Origin: Candidatus Poribacteria bacterium
Lineage (GTDB): Bacteria; Poribacteria; WGA-4E; WGA-3G
Assembly: GCA_022820835.1 (NCBI GenBank)
Contig: JAJEET010000026.1
Span: forward strand, 1-64,000
DNA length: 64,000 bases
Direction: 5' to 3'
Each line of letters opens with the position of its first letter. Position 1 is the stretch's first letter. The notes beneath the pieces were generated by a model. It was not told the origin of the DNA. It did not search any database and saw only the letters and a program-made list of their open reading frames with translations. Made by a program: the position numbers and the translations under genes. This document shows, in pieces, positions 20,409 to 27,473 of the stretch.

Positions 20409-21638
20409 TTAGAGTGATTCTTGGAGTTTTGGATGATTTTTAAAGATTTTAACGAGAGAGCGGACTAATTTTTCGGGATCGTGGCGGATAACGTTCATTT
20501 CTACGCCGCCCTCGGTTACGACCATCCCGCAGATGAGGTCCGCTTCGACGACGTTCATACCTTCCTCTTCAAGCGATTCCCCTTCACGATTATAGGATAC
20601 TTGGACCTTTGCCTCATCCGCAACCTGCATCGTTTCCGCTGACAGTAATGATATATGTTTTGCAAGGTTGAGGACATCCATCGGATGTGCCGTATTCCCA
20701 TGCAACATCGAGAGTGCTTCTTCCGAAAGCGAACGAATTCGGGTTAACTGTGCTACCAATTCTTGGCGCACATATTCGTGGATAATCTCTGTCGGTGCGG
20801 GTTGGTTATTGACCAAAACGTAGTCGAGTGAGATCTTGGCGTGGTCAAGTACAGCGTTGACGTGATCACTCACTGCATAGCCATCGGTTTCTCCGGGCTG
20901 CGTCATCACGTTGCAGACGTAGATTTTCATGGCAGTGGACTGTTGTATCGCCTCTACAATCCCTTTAATAACAAGATTCGGCATGATACTGGTATATAGG
21001 CTGCCGGGTCCGATGATGATGACATCGGCATTAAGGAGTGCGTCTGTTGCACCTTTATGTGCTTGGCATTCGTAGGAGCCGTCGGTAGGGTGGTGGTGTG
21101 TTTTTCCGTTCTCACGGGGTTCAAAAAAGACGCGTTTGATAGGTTCGCGATTCTCTCTTAGAGGGATTGTCGATTCACCGCGAACGATTTCACCATCAGC
21201 GAGTTCTGCACATAGTACGGTGTAGTCTAAGGTAACAGGGATGATTCTACCTCGGACGGAGAGTAGACGAGAAGCGGCTTGAATCGCTTTCGGAAAGTTG
21301 CCCTTCAGTTCTGTCAACGCCGTTAACAAGATGTTGCCGACGGTGTGTCCGCCGAGTTCGCCATTGCTTGAAAAACGATATTCAAAAAGACCCGCAAGTT
21401 CATCTGCATCGGAAAGTGTAAACAAAAGCCTACGGATGTCGCCAGGCGGTAGCATATCGAATTCTTCAACGAGTCGTCCTGAGCTCCCACCATCATCCGA
21501 AACGGTAACGATCGCTGCCAAACTATCCAAATCAATAATGTTGTCTTTGCCTATTTCCAGGTCAGCGTAACGCTTAACTCCGCTGAGCAAGGCAGATAAG
21601 CCACTTCCGCCTCCGATGCAGGCAAGTTTCAAAGTCAT
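20409..21638 (-). CDS. yvcK: YvcK/GlmR-like (CofD-like) gluconeogenesis/UDP-GlcNAc-linked factor
   Basis: ACIGGGSGLSALLSGVKRY, TVSDDGGSSGRLVEEFDMLPPGDIRRLL, IIGPGSLYTSIMPNL, TQPGETDGY. Confidence 0.93.
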   Translation of the reverse strand: MTLKLACIGGGSGLSALLSGVKRYADLEIGKDNIIDLDSLAAIVTVSDDGGSSGRLVEEFDMLPPGDIRRLLFTLSDADELAGLFEYRFSSNGELGGHTVGNILLTALTELKGNFPKAIQAASRLLSVRGRIIPVTLDYTVLCAELADGEIVRGESTIPLRENREPIKRVFFEPRENGKTHHHPTDGSYECQAHKGATDALLNADVIIIGPGSLYTSIMPNLVIKGIVEAIQQSTAMKIYVCNVMTQPGETDGYAVSDHVNAVLDHAKISLDYVLVNNQPAPTEIIHEYVRQELVAQLTRIRSLSEEALSMLHGNTAHPMDVLNLAKHISLLSAETMQVADEAKVQVSYNREGESLEEEGMNVVEADLICGMVVTEGGVEMNVIRHDPEKLVRSLVKIFKNHPKLQESL

Positions 21639-21832
21639 AATTTCTCCAAATTTTTTAAACTATTGACTCTGCTCATCGTTCCACTTCGTTTCACGACGGT
21701 TTCTGGTTAATTTCAGGTGATACGCCAGCGGCAATGGAAATTAACTAAAACCGCAGTGTCGTAAAAAGAAACGGTGCCCAGAGTTAATAGTAAGAAAAAA
21801 GGCTGGACAACGCAACATAGTAGATAACGTAA

Positions 21833-23233
21833 TCAGCACGAGATTTGTTTCATTAACTTCGTCAGTGTTTCGAGTGTCTCGTCGCATAGTTGCTCCGCTT
21901 CTTCGGAAGTTGGTGCCTCGCTAAAGACGCGAATCACAGGCTCTGTTCCAGATTTTCGGATGTTCACCCACCGATCGCGCCAGACGCGTTTCACACCGTC
22001 TGTTAGCTCAAGAGACGGTTCCGATTCAACTTCGCACGTCTCTTTATAAAGTTGTAGAGCCAAATCGACAATCTGCGTCGCGACTTCTTGTGAGGGAATC
22101 TCCAGTTTCTTTCGACACATCTCATAGTGCGGCATGTTTTCCACAAGCTGCGTTACAGTGCCGCCGGATTCAGCCAAGTATTGCGTAATCGCAGCGATAG
22201 AGGCGATGCCGTCTGTCGTGTAGTGCACATCAGGATAGATAATGCCGCCAGTGCCTTCGCCGCCGATGATAGCACCGACTTCCCGCATCTTTTCAACGAC
22301 CCAACCGACACCGACTTTCGTGCGATGAAGTGTAACACCGTGGTTTGTCACAATATCGTCTAACATTCTGCTGGTTGATACCGTCGCGACGATGTCGCCT
22401 TTCGTTTTGCTGAGGATAAAATCGGCGACGAAGGCGAGTGTTGATTCGCCGCTTAACGGAACACCGCGCTCCGTGACGACCACAAGTCGGTCGGCATCAC
22501 CGTCGTGCGCAAAGCCGATATCTGCTCCAGATGTACGAACGGTCTCACAAAGTTCACCTAACGCATCAGGTGTCGGTTCTGCAGCACGGCGGAAGTGTCC
22601 ATCTGCGACACAATTGAGTTCAACAATCCGACATCCGAGTTCCCGTAAAAGCGTTGGACTTATGACGCTACCGGCACCGTTGCCGGCATCAATGGCGACT
22701 TTCATATCGGCTTCTCGAACCGTGTCAGCATCAAACCAAGAGGCACATAGAATTTGATTAAGATGATGTGTTGTTGCATCTTCGTAGATTTCGAGTATTC
22801 CCTGCTCGTTCCACGGTGCAAGTGTGAAACTCTCGGTTTCGTAGATTCGCATCAATTCGTTGCGTTCCGCTTCGGTTAATAGGTTCCCGGATGCAGCGGC
22901 AAATTCGATTCCGTTCCATTCGACCGGATTATGGCTGGCTGTGATTGTGATGCTTCCGTATGCGTGGAGTGTCTTTGCCATTAACAGTATTGTTGGTGTC
23001 GGGCAGAGGCCGACATCAATGACGTGACAACCGGTAGCGAAAAGACCAGCGAGTACCGCGTGTCTGAGCGTTGGGCTTGAGGTGCGAGAATCTCTACCGA
23101 TGACGACTGTTCTACCACCGACGAAGGTACCGAATGCCATCGCGAATTGCGTGATACCTCGAACATCAAGCGAAACACCAATCTCGCCACGAACGCCTGA
23201 AACGCTGATAATCGGTTTTTCTGGTTTGCGCAT
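21833..23233 (-). CDS. glmM: Phosphoglucosamine mutase (phosphohexomutase family)
   Basis: SVSGVRGEIG; TASHNPVEWNGIEF; FAHDGDADRLVVV; GGEGTGGIIYPDVHYTTDG; WVNIRKSGTEPVIRVFSEA. Confidence 0.85.
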   Translation of the reverse strand: MRKPEKPIISVSGVRGEIGVSLDVRGITQFAMAFGTFVGGRTVVIGRDSRTSSPTLRHAVLAGLFATGCHVIDVGLCPTPTILLMAKTLHAYGSITITASHNPVEWNGIEFAAASGNLLTEAERNELMRIYETESFTLAPWNEQGILEIYEDATTHHLNQILCASWFDADTVREADMKVAIDAGNGAGSVISPTLLRELGCRIVELNCVADGHFRRAAEPTPDALGELCETVRTSGADIGFAHDGDADRLVVVTERGVPLSGESTLAFVADFILSKTKGDIVATVSTSRMLDDIVTNHGVTLHRTKVGVGWVVEKMREVGAIIGGEGTGGIIYPDVHYTTDGIASIAAITQYLAESGGTVTQLVENMPHYEMCRKKLEIPSQEVATQIVDLALQLYKETCEVESEPSLELTDGVKRVWRDRWVNIRKSGTEPVIRVFSEAPTSEEAEQLCDETLETLTKLMKQISC

Positions 23234-23252
23234 GTAATCCTCTGTGTTGTCC

Positions 23253-24041
23253 TTATGTGTTGTAACTACGAGATCTACACATCCACCAAGTCCCTAAAAA
23301 ACAGCATCCGCCGATTACTAACTGCCATACTCCGGCAAGGTACCACGGGTTTGGATACTGGTAAAGGTACGAAGTAACCGGTGTGAGTTCATAAAGCACA
23401 GGGTTTCTAAAAATGTCCAATCCTTCAAAGATACCGTACACAACAATTAGCGGGTTGAGGTGCAAGATCAACGGGATGAAGGGTTGCGGATCGTCTACGT
23501 AGCGTTGTAATGGGTTGAGTAGAAGCGCGCCCGCGATCAAAACACACCATAAGAGCGTCGCACATTCTGTCCCGAAGAGCGTATCCCGAAAAACCCGCGC
23601 ACACAAAATTCCAACGGCTCCCGCTGTCAGGCTATAGATCACCAAGATAACGAATATTTCTAACGCCGCTGTGACTTGGATATCTGTAATAAGCAGCACA
23701 ACGCCAGTTGATAAAAACACCCAACATAGCACAGGGCCTTGGCTCAGCGCAAGTTGCCGTAACAACCAGCGTCCAGTAGCGATAGGGCTGAGTGCAAGCA
23801 GGTGTGCTGTAGAAGGTCTAACGGATGCGTTGAAACGTCCGCTAAAAAGTCCGGTATGAACGGTATAGGCGGCAAGGTATGTCGCTGTTAGAAGCAGGAC
23901 ACAGACTTGCGCCATAAAACAGCACTCCGCCGGTGAACCGAGTTCCAGATGTCTCAATACGCGATAGGCTATCCACAACAGAAAACTCGCAATTACGCAA
24001 GTTAAAAACACTTTTAGGATATGGCTTCGAGTGTTTATCAT
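23253..24041 (-). CDS. Multi-TM membrane protein, ABC-2 permease-like
   Basis: About six hydrophobic segments; same strand as glmM. Confidence 0.5.
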   Translation of the reverse strand: MINTRSHILKVFLTCVIASFLLWIAYRVLRHLELGSPAECCFMAQVCVLLLTATYLAAYTVHTGLFSGRFNASVRPSTAHLLALSPIATGRWLLRQLALSQGPVLCWVFLSTGVVLLITDIQVTAALEIFVILVIYSLTAGAVGILCARVFRDTLFGTECATLLWCVLIAGALLLNPLQRYVDDPQPFIPLILHLNPLIVVYGIFEGLDIFRNPVLYELTPVTSYLYQYPNPWYLAGVWQLVIGGCCFLGTWWMCRSRSYNT

Positions 24042-24055
24042 GTCAAAAACCGTTT

Positions 24056-24709
24056 TTATTGATTTTTCGTGAGGTTGCGTAACCGTAGGATTGTCTCAGC
24101 GATGGAGATAAGATTCGGATTGATTTTCAACGCCTGCTTGTAAGCCTCTATGGCTTCATCAATTTTACCGAGTCTTAAATAGGCGTGCCCCATTCCAGCG
24201 AATGCGCCGAAGTGATCTGAATTCAGTGAGAGCGTCTGCTTACAATCGCGAACGGCTTTACTCCATTCCTCAAGCATAAAGTGTACGATCGCGCGTTGGT
24301 TATAGCCTTCGGCGAAATTCGGAGCCGCTTCAATGACCGAGGTGAACTGTTCGAGTGCTTCTTGATATGCTTCGTCTTTGAGAAATTTCTTTCCATTTTC
24401 AAGCATCGCGTCAACGGTATCGTCGCCGGATTGAGACCAAATTGCCCAGAGCGCATACTCAGCATTGTAGCGTATACCGCGGTCTTTATTTTTAAGTGCT
24501 TGCACCAACGCAGGAATCACTTTTGGCGTGCCAATTAATCGAAGCGCAAAGCCTGCTGCGCGTCCGAGTAACGGGTCTTTGCTATGAAGATAGGTTTCCA
24601 AACTGTCTTCTGAGTAGTTATCCATCAGAAGTTGCTTCAATTTTTCATCGTTTCCTGAATTCTTGAACATCAGTTTCGCTAATTCGGCAGTTCCATTTCG
24701 CCTATACAT
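24056..24709 (-). CDS. HEAT-repeat plus TPR protein
   Basis: DPLLGRAAGFALRLIGTPKVIPALVQALKNKDRGIRYNAEYALWAI then tandem TPRs. Confidence 0.85.
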   Translation of the reverse strand: MYRRNGTAELAKLMFKNSGNDEKLKQLLMDNYSEDSLETYLHSKDPLLGRAAGFALRLIGTPKVIPALVQALKNKDRGIRYNAEYALWAIWSQSGDDTVDAMLENGKKFLKDEAYQEALEQFTSVIEAAPNFAEGYNQRAIVHFMLEEWSKAVRDCKQTLSLNSDHFGAFAGMGHAYLRLGKIDEAIEAYKQALKINPNLISIAETILRLRNLTKNQ

Positions 24710-24835
24710 AGTCGGACCTCGCTATTTTCCTGATTTCTATTGTTTACAGTAATTATAGCAGATTTTTACCGTAAAAACAACCGTAGGTGTCAATTTAGCG
24801 ATTTTCCGCAACATTTTCTTGCTATTTTCTATAGA

Positions 24836-24859
24836 GGTTTCCGCCCCTGTGCGGAAACC
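24836..24859. repeat. Hairpin GGTTTCCGC-ccctgt-GCGGAAACC
   Basis: Perfect 9-bp inverted repeat in the intergenic region upstream of hsp20. Confidence 0.6.
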
Positions 24860-25103
24860 GAAGACTCCAAAGCCAAATTGACATACCCAAAGTGCCACAG
24901 TGGCAAGGGTCGTGCCAATTTGACGAACTTCTTTCTCTCCATATCCAGCGAATCCTACTATGCAAATATCACCTCAACCCGTTTTTATGCCGATTGACCG
25001 TAGCACCTTAGGCTATAAAAACGACACCTATCGGCATCCCCAGCACGGCTACCACAACCTCTCTGATCTCTATCCCTCAGTACAGCAGCAGGTAACAGAA
25101 CGT

Positions 25104-25120
25104 TTGGCACGCAATTTGCT
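25104..25120 (+). promoter_or_regulatory. Putative sigma-54 (-24/-12) promoter P1: TTGGCACGCAATTTGCT
   Basis: TGGCAC-N5-TTGC consensus, GG to GC spacing 10 nt. Confidence 0.8.
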
Positions 25121-25166
25121 TATATCTCAAACAGAAGCAAACAGTCTTCTGTTGCCTCTAAAAAGT

Positions 25167-25183
25167 TTGGCACGGAACTTGCA
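25167..25183 (+). promoter_or_regulatory. Putative sigma-54 promoter P2: TTGGCACGGAACTTGCA
   Basis: Consensus TTGGCACG-N4-TTGCA. Confidence 0.85.
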
Positions 25184-25238
25184 TAGGTTGCATAGTACAA
25201 AATCAAGAGGCAACATCTTGGAAACGCCTCAGAAAAGA

Positions 25239-25255
25239 TTGGCACGGAACTTGCA
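25239..25255 (+). promoter_or_regulatory. Putative sigma-54 promoter P3: TTGGCACGGAACTTGCA
   Basis: Identical 17-mer to P2; about 40 bp upstream of the hsp20 start. Confidence 0.88.
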
Positions 25256-25296
25256 CATAACATTTACAGAAACAAAATTCAAAAAAGGAGAAAAAA

Positions 25297-25749
25297 ATGA
25301 ATTATCTAACGACACGCAGACCGATGCGAAATCTGTTCGGACTCCACAACGAAATGGGACGCATCTTTGGTGACCTGTTGGGTTCGGACGAAAATGGAAC
25401 GGATACGGAGAATACTCCTTGGATGCCTACGGCAGATATTTGTGAAACCGAAAACGGATTTGAAATTCGGGCTGAACTCCCCGGCGTTTCAGAAAGTGAT
25501 GTCAACGTCTCCGTAAGCGATAACCTGCTTACCATCAAAGGTGACAAGCACCAAGAGGAAGCGACTGAAGGGAAGAGCTACCACCGCGTTGAAAGACGGT
25601 ACGGCAGCTTCCAGCGGAGTTTTACACTCCCGAGACATGTTGAGACCGACGGTATCAAAGCGAAGTTCGCGGATGGCGTTCTGACCCTCGAAATTCCGAA
25701 GGCTGAAGTCGCAAAGCCGACCGAAATCCCGATCACAGCAAACTCGTAA
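25297..25749 (+). CDS. Hsp20/alpha-crystallin small heat shock protein
   Basis: ADICETENGFEIRAELPGVSESDVNVSVSDNLLTIKGDK...RSFTLPRHVETDGIKAKFADGVLTLEIPK. Confidence 0.95.
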   Translation: MNYLTTRRPMRNLFGLHNEMGRIFGDLLGSDENGTDTENTPWMPTADICETENGFEIRAELPGVSESDVNVSVSDNLLTIKGDKHQEEATEGKSYHRVERRYGSFQRSFTLPRHVETDGIKAKFADGVLTLEIPKAEVAKPTEIPITANS

Positions 25750-25761
25750 TCTAACGGCTCA

Positions 25762-25803
25762 GGTATGCTCCGTCCACGGGATAACAACTCCCCGGGGCAT
25801 ACC
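25762..25803. repeat. Inverted repeat between the two hsp20 genes (GGTATGCTCCG ... CGGGGCATACC)
   Basis: 11-bp arms with one mismatch. Confidence 0.6.
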
Positions 25804-25846
25804 ACCAACAACACAATGGCTAACGAAACACAAAAGGAGAACGAAA

Positions 25847-26278
25847 ATGACTTATTTGACGCTTCGCAAACCCACAAGAAACCCATTCAGATTTTACAGC
25901 CCGTTCTTCGCGCCGACGCGTGTGAGAACCGATGCAGACACATACAACTGGACACCTTCAGTCGATATTTCCGAAACAGACAACGGCTTTGAAGTTCGCG
26001 CTGAACTCCCCGGGGTCGCAAAGGATGATCTCTCTGTTTCTGTCAAAGATAACCTCTTGACACTCAGCGGGGAAAAACGGCAGGAAAACAGTGAAGATAC
26101 GCAAAATTTCCGTCGTGTTGAACGCCATTACGGGAACTTCCAACGGCGATTTACACTCCCATCAGATGTGGTGGCAGACGACATCAAAGCCGATTACACC
26201 GACGGTGTGCTAACGCTGTCCATTCCGAAACCGGAAGCCGCCCAACCGACTGAAGTCCCGATTACAACCGCATCTTAA
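25847..26278 (+). CDS. Hsp20/alpha-crystallin small heat shock protein (tandem paralogue)
   Basis: VDISETDNGFEVRAELPGVAKDDLSVSVKDNLLTLSGEK...FTLPSDVVADDIKADYTDGVLTLSIPK. Confidence 0.95.
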   Translation: MTYLTLRKPTRNPFRFYSPFFAPTRVRTDADTYNWTPSVDISETDNGFEVRAELPGVAKDDLSVSVKDNLLTLSGEKRQENSEDTQNFRRVERHYGNFQRRFTLPSDVVADDIKADYTDGVLTLSIPKPEAAQPTEVPITTAS

Positions 26279-26286
26279 AGACAGAA

Positions 26287-26307
26287 GGCGAGGTTGCAAA
26301 CCCCGCC
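26287..26307. repeat. REP-like palindrome GGCGAGGTT-gca-AACCCCGCC
   Basis: One-mismatch inverted repeat, same family as other GGCGAGG repeats. Confidence 0.6.
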
Positions 26308-26329
26308 TGCAGTGTGTATTATGTTGGAA

Positions 26330-26357
26330 AAGGCTGGCGCGTAAACGTGCCAGCCTT
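26330..26357. terminator. Bidirectional terminator-like hairpin AAGGCTGGC ... GCCAGCCTT
   Basis: 9-bp stem between convergent hsp20 and aquaporin genes. Confidence 0.65.
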
Positions 26358-26382
26358 CTCTTATTGTCTATGATTAAGTCTG

Positions 26383-27030
26383 TTATGCTTCGCCTTTGTC
26401 TTTCAATATACCGATATAGAGAAGCGCAGCGAGGATTGCCCCAATGAACGGTCCCACGAAATAGAGCCAGAGATCCGCATAATTCCCACTGACGATAGCA
26501 GGTCCCAAAGTCCGTGCCGGATTAAGCGAAGCCCGCGTCAAAGGACCGCCCATTAGGATGGCAAAGACCAACGTGAGCCCAATGGCAAGTCCAGTGAAGT
26601 TTCCTGCTTTCCCGCTCACAGCGGTGTTAAAAATAGTATTGACCAGAAAGAAAGTGAGCACGATTTCAATAACAAGTCCTTGAACCGGCGTAACACCTTC
26701 AGCTAGAATTGTTACACCGAGATCGCCTGGATCCGGGAGTAGAATATTAAGCAGGAGCGCACCCAGAATCCCGCCAAGAAATTGCACAACCCAATATCCG
26801 ATAGCTGCCACGAATTCAATCTCGCCTGCTATCAGTAAACCCAGTGTCACAGCCGGATTAATATGCGTACCGGAGATATGCCCATAAGCATAAATAAACA
26901 CTACAATGACTAAACCGTGAGCGAGTGCAACGCCTACTAAATTCGCTGAACCGATCGCCAACGCGCCAGCACCAATAAAAATCAGAGCGAAGGTGCCGAT
27001 AAATTCGGCAACTAAGTTCTTCGTATTCAT
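26383..27030 (-). CDS. MIP family channel (aquaporin / glycerol facilitator-like)
   Basis: AEFIGTFALIFIGAGA; two NPA motifs (HINPAVTLG, SLNPARTLG). Confidence 0.93.
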   Translation of the reverse strand: MNTKNLVAEFIGTFALIFIGAGALAIGSANLVGVALAHGLVIVVFIYAYGHISGTHINPAVTLGLLIAGEIEFVAAIGYWVVQFLGGILGALLLNILLPDPGDLGVTILAEGVTPVQGLVIEIVLTFFLVNTIFNTAVSGKAGNFTGLAIGLTLVFAILMGGPLTRASLNPARTLGPAIVSGNYADLWLYFVGPFIGAILAALLYIGILKDKGEA

Positions 27031-27047
27031 GAAATCCTCCTTGCGTT

Positions 27048-27164
27048 TATAGTGGCCTGAAAAAATAATGAGACACACTTTGAAAGACGGGCGAGGGGAC
27101 CTCGCCCCTACGAACTGTCTTCTGTTAAAGGAAAAGTGTCTGATTAATTGCTGGTTTTACTATA
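27048..27164. mobile_element. MITE-like element, family A copy 2
   Basis: 117 bp, strongly similar to 19978-20094, TATAGTGG...TTTACTATA termini. Confidence 0.75.
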
Positions 27165-27263
27165 AAATTGAACTATCAGATGGTTTGTTACATTAGTGAA
27201 AACGATAATTTCAAAGTCCTAACGAAAAGCAGTATACCAAAGTTTTAATTTTGCGTCAACCAC

Positions 27264-27292
27264 TTGACAACCTTCAAGGAATATGCTAAATT
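27264..27292 (+). promoter_or_regulatory. Putative sigma-70 promoter TTGACA-N17-TAAATT
   Basis: Hexamers at 27264-27269 and 27287-27292, upstream of the WD40 gene. Confidence 0.45.
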
Positions 27293-27473
27293 GAGGTGAG
27301 TTTGACTAAAAAACATTGGTTTGATTTAAACATTCCAGATGCGTTTCAGGGAACTCTATTTTGCGTCCTAAAGGTGTCCATTGTAGCGCAACTGTTAGTT
27401 AATGGGAGATTGCAGACAAACTAACAATGGACGTTTATTACCCTTACGTTAAATATTCAAAAGAGGAAATCTT

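Noticed and set aside
24960-25373. 137-aa ORF upstream of hsp20 as a real gene
   Set aside because: It spans three sigma-54 promoters and dyads and overlaps the hsp20 start; translation (LARNL repeats) is a by-product of the promoter repeats.
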